Source: Crystallibacter permensis (GTDB taxonomy: Bacteria > Actinomycetota > Actinomycetes > Actinomycetales > Micrococcaceae). Taken from it: a DNA stretch of 64,000 nt. Both the position numbers and the translations under genes were made by a program. Shown one piece after another: positions 16,961-26,619 of this stretch; within the stretch, counting starts at the first letter, position 1, and every line of letters starts with the position of its first letter. Below the pieces are notes generated by a model. That model ran no database searches and was not told the DNA's origin. It was given only the letters and a program-made list of their open reading frames with translations. The stretch lies in contig NZ_JAODLR010000005.1 in NCBI RefSeq assembly GCF_025960875.1, positions 186,001 to 250,000 of the forward strand, read 5' to 3'.

Positions 16961-18106
16961 TTAGCCCTGGTAGGCCCTGAATCCTTCGGCGATGAACTCG
17001 ACTAGCGCTTCCCGCTCTTCCAGCGGCAGGAAGGCTGCTTCCGCCGCATTGAGCGTGATTTCGAGCAGGTCATCGAGGTCGTAGTCGAAGGTTTCGACCA
17101 GCAGTTCGTACTCGTCGGAGAGGGTAACGCCGCTCATCAAACGGTTGTCCGCGTTGATAGTGACCTTGAAACCGGTCTGGTACAGCAGGTCGAACGGGTG
17201 GTTTTCGATGCCCTCGCCAAAGGGCGCGGTGGCACCGGTCTGGAGGTTCGAGGACGGGCTGCATTCCAGCGCGATGCCGCGGTCCCGGACCCAGGCGGCA
17301 ACCCGGCCCAGCGTGACGAGGCCGAGGTCGGCGTCGTTCTCTTCATTCGGGCTGAAGTCCACCTGGATGTCTTCGGCGATGCGCACGCCGTGGCCCAGGC
17401 GCAGGGCGCGGCCGCTGACCAGTGCGTCGACGATGCTGTCCAGCCCGGCGGCCTCGCCGGCGTGGATGGTGACCGGGAACTGGTTTTCGGCCAGGTAGGT
17501 GAACGCGTCTTTGAACCGGTAGGGCGGGAACCCGTCCTCCGCGCCGGCGATGTCGAAGCCGACGGCGCCCTTGTCCCGGTGCCGGAGGGCGAGCTCGGCG
17601 ATTTCCTGGCCGCGGTCCGCATGGCGCATGGCGGTAATCAGCTGGCCGACCTGAATGGGACGGCCGCTGGCCTCGACCGCGTCCACGCCTGCTTCAAGCC
17701 CGGACTGGACCGCTTCGACTGCCTCATCCAGCGTCAGCCCCTTGGTGAGGTGCTGCTCCGGCGCCCAGCGCACCTCGCCGTACACCACGCCGTCGTCCGC
17801 CAGATCCCCGACGAACTCCTTGGCGACCCGGTGCAGGCCTTCCTTGGTCTGCATTACGGCTACGGTGTGGTCGAACGTTTCCAGATAGCGGACCAGCGAG
17901 CCGGAGTCCGCCGATTCACGGAACCACTCGCCCAAGGCGACAGGGTCGGTGGACGGCAGCTGGTGGCCCGCTTCCGCGGCCAGTTCGATGATGGTCCCGG
18001 GGCGGAGTCCGCCGTCGAGGTGGTCGTGCAGCGAAACCTTGGGGAGGCTGCGGATATCAATGTCGACGTCGGCGGCAGGGTCAGCAGAGTAATTAGGCTC
18101 AGTCAC
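16961..18106 (-). CDS. add: Adenosine deaminase
   Basis: Zn-dependent conversion of adenosine/deoxyadenosine to inosine/deoxyinosine in purine salvage, 381 aa. The metal-binding HxH is in KVSLHDHLDGGLRP (His27, His29). Later motifs include VTIHAGEAAGLDSI and ALECSPSSNLQTGA; the region GVTLSDEY carries the final part of the active site. The GTG at 18106 is chosen for AAGGTGG 5 nt upstream; the frame is open to 18274 but the extra residues are basic and unlike the family. It works with cdd and deoA at 19.1-20.9 kb. Confidence 0.94.
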   Translation of the reverse strand: MTEPNYSADPAADVDIDIRSLPKVSLHDHLDGGLRPGTIIELAAEAGHQLPSTDPVALGEWFRESADSGSLVRYLETFDHTVAVMQTKEGLHRVAKEFVGDLADDGVVYGEVRWAPEQHLTKGLTLDEAVEAVQSGLEAGVDAVEASGRPIQVGQLITAMRHADRGQEIAELALRHRDKGAVGFDIAGAEDGFPPYRFKDAFTYLAENQFPVTIHAGEAAGLDSIVDALVSGRALRLGHGVRIAEDIQVDFSPNEENDADLGLVTLGRVAAWVRDRGIALECSPSSNLQTGATAPFGEGIENHPFDLLYQTGFKVTINADNRLMSGVTLSDEYELLVETFDYDLDDLLEITLNAAEAAFLPLEEREALVEFIAEGFRAYQG

Positions 18107-18182
18107 AGGCACCACCTTACGTCGACAGTCGAACCGATGCACGCCTCGGTGCCGGTTGTGTAGAGGTGGTGGAAACGGAGGT

Positions 18183-18893
18183 TCAGTGCGAGACCGGAGT
18201 GCCGGACCGCGCCTGCGCGCGCTTGGAGGTGGCTGCTGAATCTTCCGCGGCCGAAGCTGCGTCCTCCGCCGCATGGCTCCTACGCGCCTTGCGCTTGTAG
18301 AGCAGTTTCAGGCCATGGTCGATGATCAGACCCAGGGCCAGGGCGATGACGATGGCCAGGCCGGCAGCCAGCAGGCTGTGGTCGTGGAACCACTGCCCGG
18401 CGAGGGCGCCGATGCCCACGGAATAGAGCGACCAGGAGATGCCGGCAATGATGCTGAAGAACACGAACCTGCGATGATGGAAGCCGGTGGCGCCGGCGGT
18501 CATATTGACCGCCACACGGCCGATGGGAATGTAGCGGGCGCTGAGGATCAGCAGGGCCCCGCGGCGGTCGAGTTCTTTCCGTGCCCAGGCGAAGGCCGAG
18601 GCGACGCGCGGCCGCTGCATCCATTTGAAGCGGTTCGAGCCGATGCGCCTGCCGATCAGATACGCGATGTTATCCCCCGCCATGGCACCCGCGGCAGCGA
18701 TCGAGATGACCAGCCAGATATTCGGAACGCCCGCCGAAACGGCCAGCGCGGCCAGGGCAACGACCACGGACTCGCTCGGCACCGGCGGGAAAATTCCGTC
18801 AATGAGGCAGAGCGCGAAAAGCAGCGGATACACCCACCATTGGGCGGCCGCATCGATGATGAAGACGTTGAGAGCGTCCATAAAAGCCTGCAC
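18183..18893 (-). CDS. DedA-family membrane protein
   Basis: Polytopic inner-membrane protein, 236 aa, DedA/SNARE-associated family; relatives act in lipid (undecaprenyl phosphate or phosphatidylethanolamine) translocation and membrane homeostasis. The family hallmarks LCLIDGIFPPVPSESVVV and the GD-N-AYLIGRRIG stretch are present, as is RYIPIGRVAVNMTAGATG. The tail is charged and cytoplasmic. GTG at 18893 follows AGGATC by 6 nt; the Met at residue 5 is an alternative start. Confidence 0.9.
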   Translation of the reverse strand: MQAFMDALNVFIIDAAAQWWVYPLLFALCLIDGIFPPVPSESVVVALAALAVSAGVPNIWLVISIAAAGAMAGDNIAYLIGRRIGSNRFKWMQRPRVASAFAWARKELDRRGALLILSARYIPIGRVAVNMTAGATGFHHRRFVFFSIIAGISWSLYSVGIGALAGQWFHDHSLLAAGLAIVIALALGLIIDHGLKLLYKRKARRSHAAEDAASAAEDSAATSKRAQARSGTPVSH

Positions 18894-19070
18894 GTGAATG
18901 ATCCTGTTCGCCGGTTGGTTATTCCAACGATGTCACGTTGCAATAAGTGCCGCTATGGGGCGTTGCCCTGATCAACACCCTGAGATAACGGTACGTGCCC
19001 GCAACCCTGCACGCATCATCCCCGAGTCCCATGCCCTCTGCGGAAGAGGTTTGTCCATCATGTAGATACT

Positions 19071-19100
19071 CCTACCCCAGTTTCCGGGTGCTGGGGTAGG
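19071..19100 (-). terminator. Terminator after deoA
   Basis: A 10-bp perfect stem (CCTACCCCAG at 19071-19080, CTGGGGTAGG at 19091-19100) with a 10-nt loop, 16 bp downstream of the deoA stop on the minus strand. Confidence 0.7.
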
Positions 19101-19116
19101 TCGCTGTCGTGGGGGC

Positions 19117-20403
19117 TCAGGCGATGCGGTCGATGACCAGTTGCTGGTCGGGCCTGTCCCCTTCGGGACCAATAACGACGGCGTTTGCCAGCGCTTCCTT
19201 CGCCCGGTCGAATTTGTCCGGAGTGTCCGTCAGCAGGGTCATCAGCGGCTCCCCCGCCCGGACCATCGCGCCCGGCTTGGCATGCATCCGCACCCCGGCA
19301 CCGGCCTGGACGGGATCCTCCTTGCGGGCGCGGCCGGCACCCAGGCGCCAGGCGGCGACACCGACGGCGAGGGCATCCAGTTCCAGCAGCACGCCGTCCG
19401 CCGCGGCATAGACCACTTCGGATTCCTTTGCGACCGGCAACGATGCCCGCGGATCGCCGCCCTGCGCCTCGATCATGCGGTTCCAGACGTCCATCGCCCG
19501 CCCGTCCTTGAGCGCGGCGGCCGGATCAGCGTCCGCCACGCCGGCAGCCTGCAGCATTTCTTCGGCCAGCCGGATTGTCAGTTCCACCACGTCTTGGGGA
19601 CCGCCGCCGGCCAGCACTTCGACGGACTCTTCCACCTCGATGGCGTTGCCTGCGGTCAGTCCCAGCGGCGTACGCATGTTGGTCAGCAAGGCCACCGTGT
19701 TCACGCCGGCGTCCTTGCCCAGGCCCACCATGGTTTCGGCCAGCTCGCGGGCCATGTCCTTATCCTTCATGAACGCACCGGAGCCGACCTTGACATCCAG
19801 TACCAGCGAACCTGTGCCCTCGGCGATCTTCTTGCTCATGATGGAGGAGGCGATCAGCGGGATGGCCTCGACGGTGCCGGTGACATCGCGCAGGGCGTAG
19901 AGCTTCTTGTCCGCCGGGGCCAGGCCGGCGCCCGCGGCGCAGATCACTGCACCCACGTCGGCCAGTTGGGCCATCATTTCGTCGTTGGACAGGTCCGCGC
20001 GCCAGCCGGGAATCGACTCCAGTTTGTCCAGCGTTCCGCCCGTGTGCCCGAGCCCGCGGCCGGACAGCTGCGGGACTGCTACCCCGAAGACGGCTACCAG
20101 CGGGGCCAGCGGCAGGGTGATCTTGTCCCCCACCCCGCCGGTGGAATGCTTGTCGGTGGTCGCCTTGCCGAGCGAGGAGAAGTCCATCTTCTCGCCCGAG
20201 GCGATCATCGCCGTCGTCCATTGGGAGATTTCCTCGCGGCTCATGCCGTTCAGGAGGATGGCCATATTCAGGGCGGACATCTGCTCGTCGGCGATGGCAC
20301 CGCGGGTGTAGGCGTCGATGGTCCAGCTGATCTGCTCCTGGCTTAACGTGCCCTTGTCGCGTTTGATCCGGATGATGTCGACGGCGTCGAACTTCTCTCC
20401 CAC
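19117..20403 (-). CDS. deoA: Thymidine phosphorylase
   Basis: Phosphorolysis of thymidine (and other pyrimidine deoxynucleosides) to base plus deoxyribose-1-phosphate, 428 aa. The family signature is in SGRGLGHTGGTLDKLESIPG, and the phosphate-binding KHSTGGVGDK is present. The GTG at 20403 is preceded by AAGGAGAG with good spacing; the frame stays open to 20460 without support. It lies 28 bp after cdd and is the last gene of the nucleoside uptake and salvage cluster; a hairpin follows. Confidence 0.95.
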   Translation of the reverse strand: MGEKFDAVDIIRIKRDKGTLSQEQISWTIDAYTRGAIADEQMSALNMAILLNGMSREEISQWTTAMIASGEKMDFSSLGKATTDKHSTGGVGDKITLPLAPLVAVFGVAVPQLSGRGLGHTGGTLDKLESIPGWRADLSNDEMMAQLADVGAVICAAGAGLAPADKKLYALRDVTGTVEAIPLIASSIMSKKIAEGTGSLVLDVKVGSGAFMKDKDMARELAETMVGLGKDAGVNTVALLTNMRTPLGLTAGNAIEVEESVEVLAGGGPQDVVELTIRLAEEMLQAAGVADADPAAALKDGRAMDVWNRMIEAQGGDPRASLPVAKESEVVYAAADGVLLELDALAVGVAAWRLGAGRARKEDPVQAGAGVRMHAKPGAMVRAGEPLMTLLTDTPDKFDRAKEALANAVVIGPEGDRPDQQLVIDRIA

Positions 20404-20431
20404 GTGGCTCTCCTTCTTCAGCGTGCTGGAC

Positions 20432-20911
20432 TCAACCCAGGTTTTCGGGCCCGAAGGCATCCGGCAGGACCTCGTCCATGGTCTTGATGCCGGAGATGGT
20501 CATCAACTGCATGCCCGGCGCCCTGAATTCGTGGAGCAGTTGGCGGCAGCGCCCGCACGGCATGAGGATGTTGCCGGCGCCGTCGACGCAGCTGAATGCC
20601 ATCAGCCGCCCGCCACCGGACATGTGCAGCGCGCTGACCAGCGAACACTCCGCGCACAGCGTCAGGCCGTAGGAGGCGTTCTCCACGTTCGCCCCGGTGA
20701 CGAGCCGGCCGTCCTCGGTCAGGGCGGCTGCGCCCACCGGATACTTCGAGTAGGGCACGTAGGCATGCGCGGAGGCTGTGCGTGCCGCGTCCTGCAGGGC
20801 GGCCCAGTCCACCTCAGTCCGGTCCACGTCGGTTCGGTCTGCCTGAGGTGACCCGCCATCGTGAGGTGACGCCCCGCCGTCGTTATTTGGATTCGCTGGC
20901 AGCTCAGTCAT
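20432..20911 (-). CDS. cdd: Cytidine deaminase
   Basis: Zn-dependent deamination of cytidine/deoxycytidine to uridine/deoxyuridine. At 159 aa it carries a ~35-residue N-terminal extension (Asn/Asp/Gly-rich, then DRTDVDRTEVDW) ahead of the ~125-aa tetrameric-type core. The Zn site is Cys86-Ala-Glu88 (LTLCAECSLVSAL) and Cys119/Cys122 (MPCGRCRQLL). VGAAALTEDG and GANVENASYG are typical. It is separated by 1 bp from the upstream permease gene, so it belongs to the transport operon. Confidence 0.95.
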   Translation of the reverse strand: MTELPANPNNDGGASPHDGGSPQADRTDVDRTEVDWAALQDAARTASAHAYVPYSKYPVGAAALTEDGRLVTGANVENASYGLTLCAECSLVSALHMSGGGRLMAFSCVDGAGNILMPCGRCRQLLHEFRAPGMQLMTISGIKTMDEVLPDAFGPENLG

Positions 20912-20912
20912 G

Positions 20913-22202
20913 TCACCCCTTGATGTACGGCACGCCGTTGGCCGCCGGCGCCCGGGACCGGCCGACCAGACCGGCGACGGCGAAGATGGTCACGATGTAC
21001 GGCAGCATGGCGAGGAACTGGTTAGGTACCGGGGTGCCCAGGAAGCTGAGCACGTACTGCAAGTTGGTGGCGAAGCCGAACAGCAGGGCCGCGAAGAAGG
21101 CGCCGATCGGATTCCAGCGGCCGAAGATCAGGGCGGCGAGGGCGATGTAGCCCTGCCCCGCCGTCATATCGCGGCCGAAGCTGGAGACGGACACCAGGGT
21201 GAAGAACGCGCCGCCGAGTCCGGCGACCACCCCGGCCAGGGACACGTTCATGAAGCGCATGCGGTTGACCTTCACGCCGAGCGTGTCCGCCGCTTTGGGG
21301 TGCTCGCCGACGGCCCGGGTCCGCAGGCCCCACTTGGTGTGGAACAGGCCTATGTAGATCACCGCGACGGCGACGTACATCAGGTAGCCCACAATGGCCT
21401 GCTCGAACAGGATGGGTCCGATGATGGGAATGTCGGAGAGGAACGGGATGGAAATCACCGGCAGTCGCGGCGGGGAGTTCCAGGTTTCGGCGTCGGCACT
21501 GAGGACGGTGGAGAACAGGAAACCGGTCAGGCCGGACACGAGCACATTGAGCACCACGCCGACAATGACCTGGTTGACCAGGTACTTGATGCTGAACACC
21601 GCCAGCACCAGCGAGACCAGGACACCACCGACGGCGGCGGCCAGCAGTCCGACAAAGGCGCTGCCCGACAGCGATCCGGCAACCGCCGCGGAGAACGCGC
21701 CGAAGAGCAGTTGCCCCTCAATGGCGATGTTGATCACGCCGGAGCGTTCGCACAGCACGCCCGAAAGCGAACCGAAGATCAGCGGCACGGCCAGCGTCAC
21801 GGATCCGGCCAGCAGACCGTAGAGCGCCACGTTGGGAGTGCGCGCGCTACCGACAATCCAGCTCAGGAAGGCGGCCACAAATACGACGGCGAACACGGCG
21901 ATCAGCCAGCCCGGGACCGGCCGGCCGGCCCGGACCTGCACGAAGGCCAGCGCGGCCGCGGCAAGCATGATCACCGCGCCGATCCAGCCCATGACCGGGG
22001 CAAAGACGACAATCGGCGGCAGCACAATGGCATCCCCCGGATCGGACAGGCGGAAGGTCACCTCGTTGCCGGGCGCCCCGATGGCGAAGACCAACAGCGC
22101 GAAGACGGCCAGCACGGCCAGCGTGATGGGGGTCTTCCAGCTCCGCACCGCACCGGCGCGGGTGGTGCTCTGCTCGGGCGCGGTTGACACTGCCGTGCTC
22201 AT
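20913..22202 (-). CDS. Nucleoside ABC permease (second membrane subunit)
   Basis: Membrane subunit, 429 aa, of a BMP-type (nucleoside/simple sugar) importer, related to NupQ/YufQ. It is hydrophobic with ~10 helices. The BPD_transp_2 family features are seen in LIFGSLSGVLCERSGVINIAIEGQLLFGA (shown as one stretch of the family's EGxM-like region) and GEHPKAADTLGVKVNRMR. It has ~100 more N-terminal residues than the minimal family. The ATG at 22202 has GGAGG 6 nt upstream and overlaps the preceding permease stop by 4 bp. Operon order: receptor, ATPase, permease, permease, cdd, deoA. Confidence 0.9.
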   Translation of the reverse strand: MSTAVSTAPEQSTTRAGAVRSWKTPITLAVLAVFALLVFAIGAPGNEVTFRLSDPGDAIVLPPIVVFAPVMGWIGAVIMLAAAALAFVQVRAGRPVPGWLIAVFAVVFVAAFLSWIVGSARTPNVALYGLLAGSVTLAVPLIFGSLSGVLCERSGVINIAIEGQLLFGAFSAAVAGSLSGSAFVGLLAAAVGGVLVSLVLAVFSIKYLVNQVIVGVVLNVLVSGLTGFLFSTVLSADAETWNSPPRLPVISIPFLSDIPIIGPILFEQAIVGYLMYVAVAVIYIGLFHTKWGLRTRAVGEHPKAADTLGVKVNRMRFMNVSLAGVVAGLGGAFFTLVSVSSFGRDMTAGQGYIALAALIFGRWNPIGAFFAALLFGFATNLQYVLSFLGTPVPNQFLAMLPYIVTIFAVAGLVGRSRAPAANGVPYIKG

Positions 22203-23566
22203 GCTGAACCTCCGGTCGTGGCGGGCTTGCGGGATCTGGTTCCCTTGGGCCTCCTGGGCCCCTTGGTCTTGCCTGGCTCGGGCAGATGGAACAGCGCCCT
22301 GACCAGCGGCGGGGCCGCGATGAAGAGCACGATCAGGGACTGGACCACCAGCACAATGTCGATGCTGGTTCCGGTACTGATCTGCATGGTCACGCCACCG
22401 GCCCGGAACGCGCCGAAGAGCAGTCCGGCGAAGAACGTTCCCCACGGCGTCGAGCGCCCCAGCAGTGCCACGGTAATGGCATCGAAGCCGAAGCTGGCTG
22501 CCACGCCGGAGGACAGGACCTGTTCGGTACCGGCCACCTGGGCCACGCCGGCCAGTCCGGCCAGTGCCCCGGCAATCAGCATGACGACAACGTAGCCCTT
22601 GGTCACGCTGATGCCTGCGGTGCGCGCCGCCACCGGGTTCGCCCCCACCGCACGCAGTTCAAAACCGATGATCGAGCGCTTGAGCAGCCACCAGACGAAC
22701 ACCGTCGCCAGCAGCGCCACGATGAAGCCCCAGTGCAGCCGGAAGGCGTCGCCGAACAGCGGCGGATACATGGCCGTTTCATCCAGTTGGGGGCTGATCG
22801 GATTGGAGGACCCGGGCCGCTGGAAGGCGGGCGTCGTTAGTAGATAAGTGACCAGGTAGATCGCCACGTAGTTGAGCATGATGGTCAGGATGACTTCGTG
22901 CGCGCCGGTTTTTGCCTTGAGCAGGCCCACCAGGCCGCCCCAGATCGCGCCGCCGATAATGCCGGCCACGATCACCAGCAGCAGGTGGATGCCGACCGGA
23001 AGGTGCAGGCTGAAACCGACCCAGGCCGCGAGCGTGGCACCGATGATGATCTGGCCTTGGGCGCCGATATTGAACAGGCCGGCGCGGAAGGCCAGCGCAA
23101 CGCCCAGGCCGGCGCAGATCAGCGGCGTCGCCACCGTCAGGGTCTGCATCAGCGGGGAGATCATCCGCGTGAAGGTCTCGCCCTCGTAGTCGAAGACCGA
23201 CCCTTGGAAGAGCGCAAGGTAGGCCTCGGACGCGGCCGACCACGCGGCCAGCAGCATGTCCTGCGGACGCGCGAAGAAGTAGGTAGCTGTCTGCGCGACG
23301 TCCTCGTCGGTCAGCGCGATCAGGATTCCGCCGGCAATCAGCGAAAGTACGACGGCGAGCACGGCCACCAGGGCGTCGCCGCTCATGATCCGCTGGACTA
23401 CTGTCTGCGAGCTGGCTTCCGGGTGCAGGTCCCCGCTTTGCGCGGTGGCCGGTACCGGCGGCGGGGCAATCCGGCCGTCCTCCGTGTCGACCATGGCCTC
23501 AAGGCGTACCTCGGAGGCGTGCTCGTCGGTTTTCTTCCGGGCGTGCTTATGCTCGTCCTCGCTCAT
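22199..23566 (-). CDS. Nucleoside ABC permease (first membrane subunit)
   Basis: Membrane subunit, 455 aa, related to NupP/YufP of BMP-type importers. It starts with a ~60-residue hydrophilic cytoplasmic region (MSEDEHKHARKKTDEHASE), then ~9-10 helices. Family segments: ALAFRAGLFNIGAQGQIIIG and GANPVAARTAGISVTKGY, the latter a coupling loop. The C terminus is basic. The start ATG overlaps the ATPase stop by 4 bp and the end overlaps the next permease by 4 bp, so all are translated as a unit. Confidence 0.9.
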   Translation of the reverse strand: MSEDEHKHARKKTDEHASEVRLEAMVDTEDGRIAPPPVPATAQSGDLHPEASSQTVVQRIMSGDALVAVLAVVLSLIAGGILIALTDEDVAQTATYFFARPQDMLLAAWSAASEAYLALFQGSVFDYEGETFTRMISPLMQTLTVATPLICAGLGVALAFRAGLFNIGAQGQIIIGATLAAWVGFSLHLPVGIHLLLVIVAGIIGGAIWGGLVGLLKAKTGAHEVILTIMLNYVAIYLVTYLLTTPAFQRPGSSNPISPQLDETAMYPPLFGDAFRLHWGFIVALLATVFVWWLLKRSIIGFELRAVGANPVAARTAGISVTKGYVVVMLIAGALAGLAGVAQVAGTEQVLSSGVAASFGFDAITVALLGRSTPWGTFFAGLLFGAFRAGGVTMQISTGTSIDIVLVVQSLIVLFIAAPPLVRALFHLPEPGKTKGPRRPKGTRSRKPATTGGSA

Positions 23567-25116
23567 TTGTCCCCGCTTTCAGGATCTGTGCGTGCCGGAT
23601 CAGTGCCTTGCGCTTCGTCCGCGCCCATTCCCGCCATCATCAGGCCGAGCCTGTCGCGCGAGGTGTTGCCGGGAACTATCCCCATCAGCCGTCCCTGGTA
23701 CAGCACGGCAATGCGGTCCGCCAGCTCCAGGACTTCGTCCAATTCGGTGGATACGATCATCACCGGTGTGCCCCGGTCGCGTTCGGAGACGATCCGCTTG
23801 TGCAGGAATTCGATCGAACCGACGTCGACGCCGCGGGTCGGCTGCGAGGCGATGAAGAGTTTGAGCGGCCGGGACAGCTCCCGGGCCATGACCACCTTCT
23901 GCTGGTTACCGCCGGAGAGCGTTCCCGCGGCAGCAGTGGCCGATTGCGTGCGGACGTCGAACTCGGCGATCCGCTCGGCGGCGTTCTCCGCCACCCGCGC
24001 CGGCTTCATGGCCAGCCCCTTGGCGAACGGCGCCTGGTCGTAGCGGTTTAGGATCATGTTCTCGGCTACCGAGAAGGCGCCGACCAGTCCCTCCACGCTG
24101 CGGTCCTCCGGGACAAAGCCGACGCCGGAGTTGATGATCTCCTTGGTTCCGCGGCCCACCAGCTCCTTGCCCTCTAGCCGGATGGAACCGGACACATGCT
24201 CCTGCAGGCCCAGGATGGCCTCGGTGAGTTCGGTCTGGCCGTTGCCTTGGACACCGGCTATGGCCAGAATCTCGCCCTGGGCGATCTGCAGGGAGAGGTT
24301 GTCCACCACCCGCTGGCCGGTCGGGGCCGTCACGGTCAGGCCGTCAATGACAAAGGTTGCTTCGCCCGGCTGGGCAGGCGCCTTATTAAGGGACAGGCTC
24401 ACCGAGCGGCCCACCATCATGGAGGCCAGGTCGGTGGTGGAAGCATTGGGATCCGCATCGCCGACCACCTTGCCGCGACGGATGACCGTGATCAGGTCGG
24501 AGACGGCTTTGACCTCGCGGAGCTTGTGGGAAATGAAGACAATCGATTTACCATCCGACTTCAGCTGGGCGATGATCGCGAGCAGCTCGTCGGTTTCCTT
24601 CGGCGTCAGGACGGCCGTGGGCTCGTCGAGGATCAGCACCTCGGCGTCGCGGACCAGCGCCTTGATGATCTCGGCACGCTGCTGGACACCCACCGGCAGG
24701 TCCTCCACCACGGCATCCGGGTCGACCTGGAAGCCGTACTGCTCGGAAATCTGCCGGATTTTCGTCCGGGTCTCGTCCAGATTGAGGATTCCGCCCGCTT
24801 TGGTCGCCTCGTTGCCCAGCGCGATATTCTCCGCCACGGTGAACACCGGTACCAGCATGAAGTGCTGGTGCACCATGCCGATGCCGGCTGCCATGGCATC
24901 GCCGGGGCCGTTGAATTCAACCGGTTTGCCGTCGATCAGGATCTGTCCTTCGGTGGGTTCGTACAGACCGTAGAGGACGTTCATCAAGGTGGATTTTCCT
25001 GCGCCGTTCTCGCCAAGCAGGCTGTGTACCTGTCCCGGTTCGACCACGAGGTCTATGTGGTCGTTGGCAACAAAGGAACCGAATTTCTTGGTAATTCCCT
25101 TTAGCTCGAGCTTCAA
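23563..25116 (-). CDS. Nucleoside ABC importer ATPase (two fused nucleotide-binding domains)
   Basis: A 517-aa tandem ATPase of the RbsA/NupO type that energises the two permeases. The first domain has Walker A GENGAGKS at 35-42, the signature region DLPVGVQQRAEIIKAL, and Walker B LILDEPTAVL. The second domain has a degenerate Walker A (AGVQGNGQTEL) but a good signature (LSGGNQQKVVMAREL), as is usual for this family. The start is a judgement. TTG at 25116 gives the conserved N terminus (MKLELKGITKKFG) with a weak TTGGGG upstream; an in-frame TTG at 25167 is possible. The gene is separated from the receptor gene by a hairpin that may lower its expression. Confidence 0.88.
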   Translation of the reverse strand: MKLELKGITKKFGSFVANDHIDLVVEPGQVHSLLGENGAGKSTLMNVLYGLYEPTEGQILIDGKPVEFNGPGDAMAAGIGMVHQHFMLVPVFTVAENIALGNEATKAGGILNLDETRTKIRQISEQYGFQVDPDAVVEDLPVGVQQRAEIIKALVRDAEVLILDEPTAVLTPKETDELLAIIAQLKSDGKSIVFISHKLREVKAVSDLITVIRRGKVVGDADPNASTTDLASMMVGRSVSLSLNKAPAQPGEATFVIDGLTVTAPTGQRVVDNLSLQIAQGEILAIAGVQGNGQTELTEAILGLQEHVSGSIRLEGKELVGRGTKEIINSGVGFVPEDRSVEGLVGAFSVAENMILNRYDQAPFAKGLAMKPARVAENAAERIAEFDVRTQSATAAAGTLSGGNQQKVVMARELSRPLKLFIASQPTRGVDVGSIEFLHKRIVSERDRGTPVMIVSTELDEVLELADRIAVLYQGRLMGIVPGNTSRDRLGLMMAGMGADEAQGTDPARTDPESGDK

Positions 25117-25215
25117 AACCCCAACCAACCTGTTCTTTGTAGGAGTCAGCGGAACGATTTCGTGCAACGGGCGAACTGTCTACAGCCTAAACCGATCACA
25201 CCAATAACAGAACGA

Positions 25216-25254
25216 ACCGCCGCCCCATGCGGATGAGCGCACGGAGGCGGCGGT
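25216..25254 (-). terminator. Attenuating hairpin between receptor and ATPase genes
   Basis: Arms ACCGCCGCC (25216-25224) and GGCGGCGGT (25246-25254) form a 9-bp GC-only-but-one stem with a 21-nt loop, 17 bp after the BMP-family gene. A partial terminator here would keep the lipoprotein in excess over the membrane parts, as is common in ABC importer operons. No U-tract is seen. Confidence 0.5.
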
Positions 25255-25270
25255 CCAGCCGGTTCAGCTG

Positions 25271-26377
25271 CTACTTGGGGCTTGCCTCGGATTCAACGGT
25301 GATTTCGCCGGAGATGATGGATTCCTTGATGGTCTCCAGCTCCTGCTTCAGCTCATCCGGAACGTTGGCCTCCTGATCGTGGAACGGTGCCAGCGAGACA
25401 CCTTCGTTTTCCAGTGTGCCGACGTACGGGGTGCTGTCAAAGTTGCCTTCGAGATCGGTTCGGATGACGTCCTCGACGGAGGCAGCCATGCCCTTCATGA
25501 CCGAGGTGAGGATGAACTCTTCACCCTTGCCGGCGCTTTCGTAACCGTCCGAGTCAACCCAGACGACCTTGGCTTCCTTGCCGCCTTCGTTGGCTTCGAT
25601 CACAGCGTCCAGGGTGCCCAGGCCCACCGGACCGGCGACGGGCATGATGATGTCCGCGCCCTCGTTGATGAAGTTCTGCGTGTTGGTCTTGCCCTTGCCC
25701 TGGTCTTCGAAGTTGCCGACGAAGGTACCGTTCTGCCGTTCCTTGTTCCAGCCGAGCAGCTGGACGTCCTCGCCCTTTTGCTCGTTGTAGTACTTCACGC
25801 CGTCGGCAAAGCCGTCCATGAAAATCGTGACGGTGGGAATCTGGATGCCGCCGTACGTGGCAACCTTGCCGGTCTCCGTGACGCCGGCGGCCAGATAGCC
25901 GGCCATGAAGGCGGCCTGGGCCGTGTCGTAGACAATCGGCTTGACGTTGTCGGTGAACTCGGGATCCGAGTAGTCGACAATCGCGAAGTTGGTCTCGGGG
26001 TTGGCGGCGGCGGCTTCCTTGGTGACATCGCCGAGCAGGAAGCCGACGGTCAGGACCATGTCGCAGCCCGACTGCACCATTTCGTCCACGTTCGGCACAA
26101 AGTCGGTTTCCGCCTGGGATTCTGCCTGCTGGATCTTGATGCCCAGGTCCTCTTCGGCCATCTTCAGGCCTTCGTAACTGGACTGGTTGAAGGAACGGTC
26201 GTCGAAGCCACCGGAGTCGGAAACGATGCAGCCGAGGTAGTCGGCTCCTTCCGCTCCCGCGCTGCCTTCGGTTTCGGCCGGAGGCGCGCCGCAGCCGGCG
26301 AGGACGAGGGCGGATGCGCCGAGCATGGCCGCGGACAGACCGGTGCCGCGCTTAATGGTGCGCAGTGATTTCTTCAA
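25271..26377 (-). CDS. BMP-family nucleoside-binding lipoprotein
   Basis: Extracytoplasmic receptor of the nucleoside importer, 368 aa, PnrA/BmpA (bmp, PF02608) family. The lipoprotein signal ends LVLAGC with the modified Cys at 29. The family core begins IVSDSGGFDDRSFNQSSYEG, a nearly invariant BMP signature, and includes DADIIMPVAGPVGLGT-like sequence (here GADIIMPVAGPVGLG). The start is TTG at 26377, decided by GGAGGAA 4-5 nt upstream; longer frames add residues unlike a signal peptide. It is the first gene of the cluster, and its neighbours cdd and deoA indicate nucleosides as substrate. The 242 bp upstream (26378-26619) hold no gene. Confidence 0.93.
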   Translation of the reverse strand: MKKSLRTIKRGTGLSAAMLGASALVLAGCGAPPAETEGSAGAEGADYLGCIVSDSGGFDDRSFNQSSYEGLKMAEEDLGIKIQQAESQAETDFVPNVDEMVQSGCDMVLTVGFLLGDVTKEAAAANPETNFAIVDYSDPEFTDNVKPIVYDTAQAAFMAGYLAAGVTETGKVATYGGIQIPTVTIFMDGFADGVKYYNEQKGEDVQLLGWNKERQNGTFVGNFEDQGKGKTNTQNFINEGADIIMPVAGPVGLGTLDAVIEANEGGKEAKVVWVDSDGYESAGKGEEFILTSVMKGMAASVEDVIRTDLEGNFDSTPYVGTLENEGVSLAPFHDQEANVPDELKQELETIKESIISGEITVESEASPK

Positions 26378-26619
26378 GGTTCCTCCAAAAAAGAAAGATT
26401 GCCCCACTGCCGTAGGCCACTGAGTGCAGTCAGGATCGTGTCCTGTCACCACTGGCATCCGCGCGGCGGGCGCACCCGTCCTGCAGGTGCGTTACGAGCC
26501 TACAATAGCGGCCGCGGGCAGGGCAGAGTATCAATTTCCGGTGCTTGGACGAACATTGTTGAAAATTTGTTACTTACCGGTATCGCCACAGAACAACGAC
26601 GACGGCGGAGGCGGACTGC